Source of the DNA: Rhopalosiphum padi | Lineage: Eukaryota; Arthropoda; Insecta; Hemiptera; Aphididae | Assembly: GCF_020882245.1 (NCBI RefSeq) | Contig: NC_083598.1 | Span: forward strand, 65,571,858-65,635,857 | Reading direction: 5' to 3' | Length of the DNA: 64,000 nucleotides | Shown: positions 1 through 13,783 of the stretch, piece after piece | Layout: every line of letters starts with the position of its first letter | How positions within the stretch are numbered: position 1 is the stretch's first letter | Translations under genes and position numbers: made by a program | The notes under the pieces: generated by a model | Databases searched by the model: none | The model's input: only the letters and a program-made list of their open reading frames with translations | Told to the model about the DNA's origin: nothing

Positions 1-276
1 GACTTTTTATTTCTAACATGATTCTTAAATCTTACTTTATAGTTTATACTTACGAATTAAAAAAAAAAAAACTTACTTATTATATTATTTTCTCTCGTAT
101 TAGGAATTTTAATTCTAGTTCTTGTTTGATATTCAAGATTTTTGAGATTTTCTCGATTTCTACCAATGATCAAACCATAAAATATACTAAAATAAAAAAA
201 ATATCATTAATTTAAAATCATTAATACTTAATAATTCTGCTATAAATTATTATAAACTTGTTAAACAATAACTTAC

Positions 277-766
277 TTTGGAGCTTCTAGTTTCAATACA
301 CATCGATCACCTTCCATGTAAATATTTAAATCATCAGATTCTTCTTCTTCGATATCTATAAGAATATAATACATTTTTTATAGACATACATTATGAAGAA
401 TAAATATGAGCTGATGGTTTATCTATAAAAACCTCTTGTTCATATAATAGTGCCTATTGAAAATTGAGAGTTTAAAATCAAAAACAATGCACCTAATGCT
501 CGTATTCTGTTTTCAAAAATACTAATAAAATTATTAAATATCTAATCCCCTAGTCCCCAATCCATAAAATCTCACCATCTCTTTCAACATAAGACGGCAG
601 TCTTTCAGATGTTCCAATATTGTGCATTTGTGTTTCGGCCTTGTCTGTTTCGGGTTCATCATACTCATTTGGACAACAATCAGCAGTATTTAAACGATAC
701 TGTCGACCATCAATGTTCAATATTTTTGGACGTAATACATCCATCACTTCATATACACTTAATACC
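277..766 (-). CDS. ASCC1: ASCC1 (activating signal cointegrator 1 complex subunit 1), 5' part only
   Basis: Two exons of a minus-strand gene that continues past the left edge. The first coding exon is 744-576 (ATG at 744, 56 codons plus one base, donor GTGAGA at 575-570). It sits after an acceptor at 767-768, so 766-745 is 5' UTR. The second exon is 355-277, donor GTAAGT, and it keeps the frame. The protein begins MDVLRPKILNIDGRQYRLN, closely matching the start of vertebrate ASCC1 (MEVLRP...IDGRNYR). An acidic stretch follows, then GDRCVLKLEAPK, which matches the segment before the KH domain. ASCC1 belongs to the ASC-1/ASCC complex, which acts in transcription coactivation and in ALKBH3-linked alkylation repair. 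The KH and 2H-phosphoesterase-like regions would lie outside the window. A possible untranslated first exon ends at a GTAAAC donor near 850, but this is weak. Confidence 0.85.
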
Positions 767-850
767 CTAAAAAAATAATGAACCGTAATTTTGAGACAAC
801 AAAGTAGTAAATACAATATTCCCAAATACAAATATTATCAGGATGTTTAC

Positions 851-3800
851 CTATGTCCTATAAGGCTTTACAAAATATCATGAAAATTAGAGCTATGTGA
901 ATTCCTAGAATTCGTAGTCTTTTACCTCTTTGTAACTATTATAGGCACAAGAGAAATATAAATAAATAAAATGTATCACTGTTATGGTCAAGATATGTTA
1001 AATGTGGTTGTATTAATTGATGATTCAAATAAATTTACGAGCGATATTTAATAAATAAACTGTAAAGATTAAGGCTAGAAAGTGAAGAACTGAAGAGTAA
1101 AGGTAAACAGTTAACTAATAACTATAGAGCCCAACGAGCTCATAATACTCTATACATAATAAATAATAATCACGAATTAAGATAACCACCTAGGGGATCT
1201 CTATAGTGATACGATTACTTGTTGTCTGTTGATATGAATTATGAATACTTAATAAATGATAAGTGATAGGTGATAGGTGATTATTGATAACTAAATTTTG
1301 ATACCATCACGGAATATATCGAATAATATCAACAATTTTCAAAATACCTATTGGCTATTATGTGTGTACTTTACTAGTTACTACCATGTACCTACTATGT
1401 AGACATGTAGTTATATATTTTTAATAGCTAAAGCTTAAAAATTTAGTACAAGGTATTAAACTCCAAAGTCCAAACTTGACATTAATATAGGTATCTATAA
1501 AAATAACTGTGTTTATATATTTTTAAGATTTTTTGGTCAAAGAACAGAATAGATTTATCTATTGACTATTCTATGGTTAAACATTAAAGTATTGAATCAT
1601 TTATGAGAAACCTTACGTAAATTACACTTTCAATTCTTATCCATACAAATTTAACGTTTTCCATTGACTTTTAACTTTTTAATAAGACAATAATTCAATA
1701 AAATTTTTACTACAAAATTATTTGCAAATTCTTCCTTTATGGCCCGATCACTCACAAAAAATATCGTGACGATGTAGTTTTGATTTTTGTAATTAATAAA
1801 CAATAATAATAAATGAACAACTTATTAAAAGGAACTTTGTTTTACATTTCTAAGCTTTTTGACCAACCGAAAAAATGTTATCGGCATAATTTATAGAAAA
1901 TGAATTTCAAATTAAAATGTCTATATAAAAATTTTAAATAGTTTAATTAGGTATAATAAAAAAAAAAGTGGACCACTTGCTCTGCTGTATAGACGTATAG
2001 TAGAGATACTCCCCGTAAGTCGCTATAATGGATGTGTTAAATTTGAATACAATGACAGGTATCATAGTATAGGTACGAAAAACGATTCTGAAAGGAGATC
2101 ATTAGGATAATTAGTAGGATATATTATATTATTAACTATATTTAAATTGTAAAATACCGTTATTTTATTCAATTTCGTAAAAAAATAAATTTTATATTGG
2201 TATGTTCATAAGTTTTTTCTATATTGACGCTGGAGTTTTTTTTTACTGTTATTTGAAGAAAAAGTTATGGAGAACCTTGTATTGGTTTTTTTAATCTTAG
2301 ATATAATAAATCAAAAAATTTTTATGAATTTTCAACTTCAAAAATCCTTGCAATCTTTCGCGATTTTGTAAACATTTGAATTTTTAATGTTTATAAACAA
2401 AAATTGTGACTAACGATTTTTGATTTTTTTTTTTTACTACAATAAGTACAACTTATAATAAACCTTGTATTAAATTTTAAAGATTTTTTGGATAGACAAT
2501 TTTTTTTATAGACATTTCAAAAAAAAAACTTAGAAAAATCGACAATTTCGATTATCTATAAATAGCTTAAAAAGGTCAAAATATTTTAAAAATTGAATCG
2601 TAAATAGAAAACATTAATATAAACATTTGGTGAAAATTTCAAGTATTTATAATAAATGATTTGTTTTTGAGTTACAGCAAAATAAAAAAATCGATTTTGT
2701 CAAAAACTGATTATGCATAAAAATTCTCGTTTTTCGTTACTTTTTTAGGGTTTTTCCTGACGCTTTTGAAAACTACTGGAAATTTTTTACTTTTGACCCC
2801 CCCAAAGTACCAACTAGATGAATTTTTCTTTTCAAAGAGGGACTGAAGTTAAAAATCAAAGCATTACTTCTACTCCAAATCGTGATGACAAACACAAAAA
2901 TAAAAAATAAATAAAAAATATACATCATTGTAAAATCAATACATTCCTCACTTCGTTCAGAATCTAAAAATATTAATATAAACATTTGAGGTGAACATTT
3001 TAAGTACCTACGTACCACGACTGCCACGTGGTTATTCGTTTTAGAATCACACAAAAAAAAAAAAATCGATTTTGCAAATATTGTGTTTTTGAGTGAAATT
3101 TCCCGTTTTTCTCTTAATTTTTAAAATACTGAGAAATTTTTACTTTTATCCTTCAAAGTCCAAAGTAACAATATTGACAACTTACTATAGATTCAATTAT
3201 AGCTACCAGAAACCGATCTAAAAATTTAAATCGAATCTTTACTATCTTAAAAAGTGATTATGAAAACAAAAAAACTTATGTCAATGGTTAATGTAAAATC
3301 AATACATTCGTAGCTCAAGCTCAACTTAAAATCTAAATAGTAAAATGGTTTAAAAAAAATATAATACTATAATTGTTCGGAAACTAGGGATAGACCATAG
3401 GCTTTAGCTTTATTAAAGTTTTTATACTCGATAAGTCATAAGGTCTCAAATAACAATATGACAAAGAAATTTAGTAGTGAAGGATTAAGTAAATAGTATT
3501 AGTATACTAATTCTAGGAATTGCATAGAATGACCAGAAGCAATATTTTAAATGACATTAAAATTTAATAGCCAAATTGCCATATAGTACATGATGAGATT
3601 CTAGAACGATATCGTCATCGTCGATATCCTAAGCAATTTAGGATTTTCATATAATGTCTGTAATTAACACATTGCAGCCAATAACATATTATAACATTAT
3701 GCTCGGTTTTAATACCTATTATATAGTAATTTCTTGATCGAATTGTAAAAAATTAAGTAGAGGAGCTCAATCTAACAATTTTAAAACTGCGTTTCAAGTG

Positions 3801-4980
3801 TACAATTATTTAACAATTTAACACAGACCCGCGGGGGCTTTCCCTCACAACCCTTCATCAACCTTACAGAAAATAAAATAATAATAAACGTACATAATTT
3901 ATTTATTCAATATAATACTAAATGATAAAAAAAATTAATAATTAATATTTTTTATATTAAAAATTATAAAATTCGTTTTATGATTGACGTAAATTGAAAT
4001 CCACATTTTAATAACAAATTTTTGGACATAAGTTTGTCCCGTTCCAGTGAACAAAATATAGTTGGGTTACGCAAAAAAAAAAAAAAAAATAGAAGAGGAG
4101 CTCTGTCCCCCATGTGCACCCCCTCCAATTTGAGCACTAATTTTAATTTATAACCCATTATAGCGGACGACTAGGATATTCATTATACGATTTATATACG
4201 ATTATAGTAATAGAAGTGTAATCACAGTGAACCATGATCCACACGTGAACAAAATTGTACATTAATACATAAACGTTCTCGGGTATTACTGTATTAGGAA
4301 TAATAGCAATAATTATTATTGTGTACAAAAAACATTTAATGATTACTAAAAAATGGACCCCATGTCCTCGTGTCCCCGTGTACAAATAATATTGCATGAT
4401 GGGTGCGGCCACGGCGTCAATACAAATTAGTGTGAACTATGTGTGGGTATTGCCAGCTAAAGTTCGTATTCAATACTTTGTATAATGTCGTAACTATTGT
4501 AATTTACGATTATTAATGATGGACTCGGAGAAATAATACTGTCAAATGTCAAAATTAAATGATTTCAAATACGACGTTGACGTTCGACTATGCTCGTGTC
4601 CGCATTACGATCTATATAATACAAATTATACAAATCATAGTAATCATAAAATATAATGAGTTACATTCGAGAATTCGATTAACACAATTCAAGTCGACTA
4701 TAACTCGTCTATAGTCGTCTCGAATAGCCAACAGCTTTCTATTTATTCAAACGGCCTTGACACACTTTTTGGGCAACGATCATTCTCAGTTATCTACAGT
4801 AATTTTCTTATCAGATAAACAGATCGATTGGATAATTTAACTATCCTTCCAATTATTATTATTGTAATATTAGTTATTACCTACTTATTAGAACTTATAT
4901 TTTTCATATTCGTATTATTTTTTTTACTTCCAAAATCAGCTTGAAAATAAAACTAACTAATTATCTTATTTGAAAAAACG
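851..4980. other. Non-coding interval between ASCC1 and SNX4 (divergent promoters, repeats)
   Basis: The two flanking genes point away from each other, so their promoters should lie inside this stretch. No convincing coding exon was found; the short open frames are AT-rich and lack family signal. Two relics of a dispersed repeat sit at about 2640-2990 and 3050-3340 and are listed separately. A pyrimidine/purine-rich patch near 4060-4130 carries a long A run. Confidence 0.6.
2640..3340 (+). repeat. Two adjacent relics of a dispersed repeat (copies A and B)
   Basis: Copy A (about 2640-2990) and copy B (about 3050-3340) share the same ordered blocks: an 'aaaatcgattttg' block, an 'aaatttttacttttga' block followed by 'caaagt', and a 'gtaaaatcaatacattc' block followed by 'aatctaaa'. 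The same blocks occur in reverse at 15065-15225 and forward at 45640-45870. The copies are diverged by many substitutions and small indels. The type of element is unknown; no coding capacity is visible. Confidence 0.6.
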
Positions 4981-5001
4981 ACTGAACGATTTCGATCACC
5001 T

Positions 5002-8000
5002 ATGGATAACTCTACAGAATCTCAAGTATGTATCTGTAGGCACTTTAATGTTTTGCTTTTATTTGTATCAGAGAATTTGGTTTAAGTTAATATATGTACA
5101 TTTTTTTGGTTTCTGTGCATAGACGTTGATCGATCATGCAAGTATTAGTATCACAGAAGCTGACAAGCGTATGAATTCAGCGTTGAGCCTTAAGGAATAC
5201 TATACTGTATACATCATTGAAACAAAGTAACGTACATGAATAAAATATTCTTAAACCTTTTTATTATTGCTTATTACTACTTATCACAAATAAAATAACT
5301 CCTTACCCTTGTGAATGAAGAATCGACAGTGAAACATGGGCTGAAGCAAAAGGAATGCAAAAGTTGTCATTGGCAACCCGGCGATATACTGACTTTGTGA
5401 CACTTCACAACCACTTGGGAGATAAATATCCTTGGGTTGTCATACCACCACTGCCAGAAAAGAAACAATCTTTCATGTGGAACAGTGAAGCTGTCTCTGA
5501 TACTATGGATCCAGATTTTGTTGATAGAAGACGTGCAGGACTAGAGAGTTTTCTCAAGAGAATAGCTAGCCATCCTGAAATAGGTTATGACGAGTGTTTT
5601 CTTAAATTTTTAGGCGAATGTGATAATTGGATAGATTTATCAAAACAACATAACAGTGAGTCAAAAATATTTATCACAAAAAATATGAAATAGATAATTG
5701 AAATTATTTATTATGTAAAATTTAATAAAGAATCAAAATATTAAAAAAAGACTACCTTTTCTAAAATAACAATTTTTTTATGAATACAATTTCAGACATC
5801 TTAAAAGATACAGAGCTTACAATTAAAACAATGAATGCATCATTAAGGGGTAGAAATTCAGATAATCGATTTGAAGCAATTAAAACATATAGCAATAAAT
5901 TACAGGTAGACCTTATACAAAATGTGAATTTTATTAATTCATTTATGTTTTATAAATAATTTGTTTTTTAGGGTTCTATAAATAAGATATTAACATATCG
6001 AGCAAAACAAGCAGAGCGACTCTACAATGTAGATATGATTCATTTACACTATGGTAGAATTTTCAGTGAACTCAGTGCTGTAGACAATGATATTGGTGAT
6101 GCAGTTCAGGTATTACTGTATAATCATGTACATTCATATTTCATATTAAATTCAATTCATTTTAATCGATTAAATTTAATATAATACTTATGTAAATAAT
6201 TAGAAATCTTTTCTTGGGACTGATAATAATTATCTTTGACAAAAATAAAATCTAATTACCTGCGATAAAATACAATTACAGTATATTTAAATATACAAGG
6301 AATAAAATAAATAATTTATAGAACATATTAAACATATAATTATATAAATTTAAAAACAAGTAAAAAGCAAATATCTTACTAGTATCATTAATAAAAAGGA
6401 AAAATAGTTACTGGCTCCATTTTTTCCATATATCTTGTAAGTTGTAATTGGTTTTTTTGTTTTAAGAGTAGGCATTCTTGTGGAATTTTAACTTTTAAAG
6501 TACTAAATTGTGTTATGTACTACATATTTAAATTGAATCTAAATAGTAATACTAGAAATGCTTGTGATAACTGATTAATAATATACATATATAAATAACA
6601 TAATATTTATTACATATTTGCAATATACTATAAAGTAGATAATTTTACTTTTTTTTACACATTACGATTATATCTATTTTGGGTTAAATGTTAATATAAG
6701 ATAAATTTATAAAAAAAAATTATTTTACAACATTAATTTGATTACTTAACAATAAAAATGTATAATTTTTCCTTTTTATTATAATTCCTACTAATCAGTA
6801 TTTTTTTTCACTATTTTATGTATTGAGATTTAAATATATGTTTTTATTTAATGAGGTATACGTCATATCTGCTTATCACTCTATAATATATAATGTGAAA
6901 AAAATTATTAAATATTTTTGCTATCAACACTAATATAAATATTTTTTTTATCCAGAGAACCGGTCACTATATGGACTCGATTGCGTCAGCTATTAGTCCA
7001 GCATTGGAAGATGAGGAAGTTATTATGGACCAATTAAAAGAGTAAATAATATTTATATTTTTTATTACCTCTAAAAATATATTGTAGTATATAATAAATT
7101 GTTATAATTTTATATTTCAAATAACTCAAGTTTGAAGTAAATACTTCTGTTTTTTTATACAATATTGATTTCTTATTCAATGCGTTACAATTTAAGTTAC
7201 TGTATATTGTTATTGCCATATTTTTAATATAATATTTATTTTTTTAGGTACCTGGCTTTTACAAACTCTCTGCACACTTTTGTCAAAAATCATGATTCAC
7301 TAAATTACAACTTAAACCAGTTAAATAATATGTCAAATAATAAAGGTAATTTTAAATTATTTATTTTGTTTAATTAATATATACAATGTAGTAATATTTA
7401 CTAAATTATTAAAATCTTATAGAATAAATATTCTATGTGTGTGTATTTATAATCGTGTTTTCAAGGTGCCAACATTAGAGGTTTATCTACTGCTTATAAA
7501 GCGTGCATGGTTGCTAAAAATATAAGTTTCATATATCGACAAGATCAGTTAATTTTAATATATCTTAAACAGTATTATTACTATGAATAATCATCTTTAA
7601 AACACTAGGTTAATAGCACTTTAGAGGATATTTATAAATTGTAGTGATAACCGTTCAATAATTCTTCCTAACTGTTTCAAATGAAAAAAACTAATATCAT
7701 GGATTATAAATACTAGTATTTAAAATCAATGCTATTATATACCTAAATATAACATATAAATATTTTTGGTGTATAGTAATGTTTAATTACATTTTTGATA
7801 ATAAATACTAAACAATAAATAAATGTATATTATGCTATTAATTTATAATTTTGTTTTAGAAACTAGTGGAATAATGTCCAGACTCTTTGGTTATACTGCA
7901 GCCGCAGCTGAACGTGATACAGCAGCTATTGAAGCTTATGAAAATAAGAAGATAGAAGCCAAAGCAAATTATTCGTAAGTAATACTACTAAAAACACAAT

Positions 8001-9254
8001 TTAAATTGTATATAGATACTTTAATATTATTTAACAATATTTTTTATCATGTAGAAGCATCATCAACAATTAAACTTTTTTATTGTTAAATTATTATCTA
8101 CTGAACATAATTATACATATAACTCATATAACAGTAATTATCATATATTATTTAGATTTATTTATTGTTTTAATAATGTTTATTTGATCAATTCAATTTA
8201 ATTATACAATTTAACATTAATTTGAAACTAAAATATTAGTGTTCTTGTTTAGTTAGTATCTTTTCTTAGTTAAATATAAAATGCAAATAATTAATTTTTT
8301 TTATGTATTATTTTAAGAAAATGTGATACATTCACAAATAAAATTCTGGTTTGTTTAGTTATGTTTAATCATCTATTATTATAATATGTAAAGGGTAGTG
8401 TTGATCCAAGTATTGAGTATTATACTACATGTCTTATCATGACAATATCTTCTTAACATGCATTAACAGATTATTCATTCAATATTTAGTCTATTATATA
8501 ATTTTAAAAATTAATAAAAGAATTTAAATTAACATAATTAATATCAAGGTTAATAACTAACTAATAATTTAAAAAAAAATTAATAATAATGTTAAATTTT
8601 ATTTTAGTGAGTTTGTTGATAAATCATTAGAAAACTATAAAGAATTTGAGAGACAAAAAGACTCAGATCTTATGAAAATTCTTAAAGATTATGTAGCATT
8701 CCAAACTAAGTATGCTCAAAAGGTTTGTATATTATTTTAGTTAATTTATAATTTAAATATAATATAATATTACCATTAAGTATCTAGTTATAATATTTAT
8801 CATGGTTACCATTTACTTTTCTATTTATTAAAATTAGATTTTATATAAACTAAAAAATGACAATATTTTTCCACTGTGAACCATGTATTGATTATAGTTT
8901 GTTAATATTTAATACAACTGTAGGCATGTTTGAACATAATTAAGTAACTTTTACATTATTCAGTGGTTAGACTAGTTGTGATGTAACATACAGAATATAA
9001 CTAAACTTGCTGGTCAAAATAACTTTATTTGTAAAATCAAACTTTTTTTGTAAACTTATGTGATGCAGATATGGTCCAAAAAAATTTAAATATTTTATAC
9101 TAATTATACTGTATAATATATAATATATTATATGGAATATGTTTAATGTTACTAAATATATGTTAAACTATATTTATTTAAATATTATTCTTGTATTTTA
9201 CAGGGGCTACAAACGTGGAAAAATATTTTACACAGCATACAAAGTATAGAATAA
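5002..9254 (+). CDS. Snx4: Sorting nexin 4 (PX-BAR protein), complete, ten exons
   Basis: Exons: 5002-5025, 5123-5226, 5321-5655, 5796-5905, 5972-6109, 6956-7041, 7248-7345, 7860-7974, 8608-8722, 9204-9254. All introns are GT-AG and the frame is kept throughout: 1176 nt, 391 residues. A PX domain spans about residues 9-150, with RRYTDF at 63-68, the PPLPEK loop at 85-90 and an arginine-rich RRRAGLESFLKR segment. A BAR-type coiled coil fills roughly 165-391. The blocks MNASLRGRNSDNRF, HYGRIFSELSA, EDEEVIMDQLKEY and MSRLFGY match SNX4 rather than SNX7/30. SNX4 binds PI3P on early endosomes and drives retromer-independent recycling and autophagy-linked sorting. At 391 residues it is shorter than human SNX4 (about 450), mainly because the disordered N-terminus is only a few residues. 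The first ATG at 5002 is the only in-frame start before the PX core. Confidence 0.95.
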
Positions 9255-12200
9255 GCCGGTTGCAGCCTTTACATATCATCATTATTTAAGTCAATTATTT
9301 ATCCATTTTATTCATCATTGTGTACCTAAACAGTCATTTTTATGTTAATTTAATACTAGGTCATTCCAATATTGTTGAGAATAGTCTACTTAAAACTGTG
9401 AATGCTGCTAAAGAATCACTGAAACAAATTTTAAGTAGGCATTCTTCTAATTCATTATATTGTTATTTATTTTATAATTAAACCATATAACCATTTATAA
9501 ATTCATCCAAGCACGATATATGTTGTTATATTTTTTTTTTATGCAATTCGTTAGCTAGTTGAAACACTTGTTATTTATCTGTATATAGTATTAAAAAACT
9601 TAATGTGCCTAACTGAGATTGGTAAAAAGCTCTAAAAAATGTATATAATTCTGCTATATTTTTTTTTATAGATTAAATTAATTCAATTTAAATGTATTAA
9701 ACATTTACACTTGGTTATTAAAAACATTGTTTTAATAATTTCTGTATTATCAAATCTAAAGTTGTTACCAAATGTATATGTATATTTATTTATTTAATTA
9801 TATTCTTATTTAGGAATTAAATTATTTTATGTTTTTATATTCCACATTTAACTAGACACCCACTAAATTATGTTTTAAAAACTATTATTTTAATGAAGTC
9901 AATTATTTTTACATTCAAACCATATGCAGTGCATACTTTTTTTGCCAACGAGATAACAATATTTTAGCTGCACTACTCACATGTTTTATTAGTTCTGATA
10001 CATAGAGAGCCCTTAACCCCACATGCTCACAATACAAACTTTATTAAAATTGCATGGCAAATGTATTCAACTACAAATTCTTGTTATACTTAAATAAAAA
10101 TAATATATTATAAGGTATAGCCGTATAGGTATAACATATAAGTACTTATTTCATTAAAGTCTTAAATGTTTTTAACAAATAATGAATATTTGAATAGGTT
10201 TTAGCTAACATATTTTAATTTATTATACATAGACTAATGACTATTAAATCAAAATATATTTTAGAATAAACTCGGCTTATTATTGAATTACCCATGTGCA
10301 TATTTTCAATTATTTTTTTCTTGAAATGTATATTATAATTTATAAGATGCTAAATTTTAAAGTGTTTGAAAAAATTGTAATTCTTTTGTACTTTGAAGTT
10401 TATACCTATATGAAACACGAAAAATATAATTTATTTTTTTTAAATGCAATTTTTACATAGTTGATATTAAAATAAATATCTTCAAAATTTGAATTTAAAA
10501 GGATTATAAAATAAATTTTAAACATGAATACATATATATTTGTGATGTATTTATTTTAATGTATGATGTCTGAAAGATTTATTTATGAAGAACATTGTAG
10601 ACATTGTAGTACATTTTTAAGTTTTTCACCCACAAATATAAAATTGTATCCTATACTATGATAAAAAAAAGTTGTATGATGTACAAAAAATAATGAATGA
10701 AATACTTGGTGAATATTTCAAGTCTATAATTATTCTGATTGTTAGTATTTGAATAATAATAAAAAACAAAATATATTATTTAAAAACTGATATTTTAAAC
10801 TACCGGGTGACTTGAAACAATTTTGATCATATGACTACTCTTACTAAGGTCATAACTTGGGGGACCTCCCCTCCCCTGAAATTTTTAAAAGTAGAAATAT
10901 TTTAGTGGTGAATATAGTTTATTGACTAAAATTTCAATATCTACTATAAAAAAAATGTTGGACCCCACCCCCACGAAATTTTTTTCAGTTATGGCCTTGA
11001 ACTTTTACTGATTCAATAATGATATAATTCAATTCTTTAAGCAAATTTCGTCATTCGTGGTGTTTTACACCTTCAAGGAATAGATTGAGAAAAAAAAAAT
11101 TAAAAAATGCTTGTTCCAAGCCACTAGATTTTGGATGACTTGGAAAAACCGTTTTTTATTAAATCCTTTGTGAAAGATCGCTTGAAACTCTATAGTAATA
11201 TATTTTTGAATAAAAGTGTAAAATCTATATTTTTACTGATTTTTATAAATTTATTCTATACTTGAAAAACAATTCTACATTTTTTTAAACCATTTATTTT
11301 TAAATGACCGTTTTTTTTTTATAAATTTAGTCTTTCTTTGTTTAATTAAAAATACTTTAAGAACTTAAGGAACTGTCCCGTGTGTTCACTGCCCTGCTCT
11401 TTTTAGTACGCGTTGATAAAAGATAAATGTTCAAATTTTTTAAAAGAATGAAACTTAACGAAACATTCTAAAAAATATTGTTATGAAGTCAGAATTGTAT
11501 TTCCTTTATTTAGCATTATAATAAGTTATATGCTTTTATCAAAAATTTCCCAATTATTTCAACTTTTCAAATCACCTTAATGGCTAATATTTATAACAAT
11601 AAACATAATCATTACATTTTCAAAATTTGTATTTTGTTTTTCCCATTATTATTAAAAAGTAGGTACTTTGAAAAATTTAAATTACCTCTCTAAAATACAA
11701 AAAATATCCAATATTCTAGCCGAAACTAGCTCAATGTTAAAGAACGGAATCATTATTTCTACTATTCTACTATATAAAGTGTCTTGCAAACACAAATAAA
11801 AAATTAATATGTACGAGTCTATACCTTCCTATAGAAAAACACATTGTTAGAAAACCAAGAATTCCACTCGGAATTTTGAGTTAGGACTATACGTGTTTAT
11901 TATATTAAATTGATTAAATCAAAGTCATTTCAAACGCCATTAAATAAAATATTCAAAACTTCCCCCCTACATGGCCTAAATATTTATTATTATTATGAAA
12001 ATGTAGCGCTTATTAAAAAATCATATTGGACTACTGGCGATATCTAGACAATAATAATAATGCTAATAAGATGGTAACAATAAAGTTTTTTTTAATAAAA
12101 ATCAAAGTCGCGCCGATCGGCTTTTCAACAAATAACTATGACATAATACAGTATAGAAACAGTATAGTGTAATAACAGTTATGACATAACGCTATAACAC

Positions 12201-13480
12201 TTATACCAAACAGAAAACTTACTGTAATAAGCTTTATAATTTAACAAATAAAAAAAAACATCCTATAGGCATATAAAATTTACGCAATATCAAAACACAG
12301 AATTGCAAAAAAAAAAAATTTATTTATCGACATTTTTGTATAAAAAGTCATCTAATATAGGACATTTAGGATATTATTAATTATAATTAAACGATATAAC
12401 AATGTGTCAATAACATTACATTTTTTTAACTCAAAAATGTATAATGTATAATGTTATAACTTATAAGCTAGGTATATACATTGTAATTTAGTTTTTGTGG
12501 GTATAGTCTCTATGATGGTAATAATATGATACAATCATTTCGAATTAATTGTCTAGAATTCAGCATTGTACTTTTAACGTACACCGTTTGAAACTTTTGA
12601 AAGAAATTTTATTTTTAAAAGTTAATATTATGTCATTATTACGTTTATTTTGTATGATATGCAGAAATTTCACCTTTTAATCAGTAAATTTGAATAATAT
12701 AATTAAATGACCGTTTAAGCGCAAAATGTATTAAAGATCAAACGGCGCAAAAAACGAAAAGTATCATTATTGTTATATGGGCGTTGTTGTATTAAGGCTA
12801 TTATTAACTATTATAACATTATATATAAATAGATATAGACATTTTAGCTTTTAATCTTATAAATACATCGGTGATGACTAAAGAATATGTTAAAGACAAG
12901 TTTATTGAAAATCATCGTTCTATACATTTAATATATTATTATTTTTACTATTTATACACGGTTAACCTGACTTAGCCTATACACATACTAAGTATACACC
13001 TACTCTCAATCAAATATTGACACTCTGTATACAGGGTGATTTCTAATTATAACCCAATAGTATTTTTTTTTCGGTAAAAATATGTGTTTCTCAAAATATT
13101 TTTTTTACACAAATTGAAGCTAACACGAGATTCTTGAACTCGTTAAAACTGTGAATACTTGTATAATAGGTATCATTTGTTGACGATTTCGATTTATATA
13201 CCGAATTGAAATCCTTAAAGAAATACTCTGTTTAAGGATAATAATAATATGGTTTCATACCATTGGTATATGTTAAAAATAATATAAATAATGCATGTTG
13301 TATAAAAAAAAATTACAGCGATCAATAACAGTATAGGAAATATTTCCACATTTTTGTACCTGATGAATATGAATTATGTGAACAAAAAAAAAAAAAATAA
13401 AAAAAATACGCTCAACCAATATACGTTTTCGAATAAGTACACATGACAATTACCGAGAAAACGACTGTGGTAAAAGAATC
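9255..13480. other. SNX4 3' region and AT-rich intergenic DNA
   Basis: The 3' UTR of SNX4 should begin at 9255; several AATAAA-type signals follow in the next kilobase, so the end cannot be fixed. I see no further coding exon. A stretch at 10801-11580 has weakly matching inverted ends and two C-rich patches (10860-10880, 10960-10975) and may be an old element. A 'tacagggtgattt' motif near 13032, typical of transposon ends, has no clear partner. Confidence 0.5.
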
Positions 13481-13518
13481 ACCTTGTGTGCATATTTCGT
13501 GGACTGGTCACTAGGGCG

Positions 13519-13723
13519 ATGTGTGTGTGTGTGTGTGTACTGTTCGTTCGTTAATCATGTATATATACGGCGGAATATACCTGTAATATCGACCCACGCG
13601 ATGTTTAAAATACAATCTAGTGCCATCGACTGCCCACACGCGCGTATTTTTTTACATTGCAATATTGTTTTTTTTTTATCGTTTTTTTAATTTATTATTA
13701 TTACTACTACTACTACTACTACT
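13519..13723. repeat. Two microsatellites, (GT)n and (TAC)n
   Basis: A (GT)n tract lies at about 13519-13538 and a (TAC)n tract at about 13700-13723. Both lie just 5' of the first coding exon of the membrane-protein gene, in its likely promoter or 5' UTR. Confidence 0.85.
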
Positions 13724-13783
13724 GCATGACGTACTCGATCTAGTTTCAGCGATCATTCACCGCCGTCAACCGCTGCCGGTCGG

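Noticed and set aside
7464..7560. Higher-complexity stretch in SNX4 intron 7 that looked like an extra exon
   Set aside because: The exons on either side already join in frame and match SNX4 without it.
10801..11580. Possible element with inverted ends 'gggtgacttgaaa' and 'tttcaaatcacct'
   Set aside because: Only about a dozen terminal bases match and no target duplication was seen.
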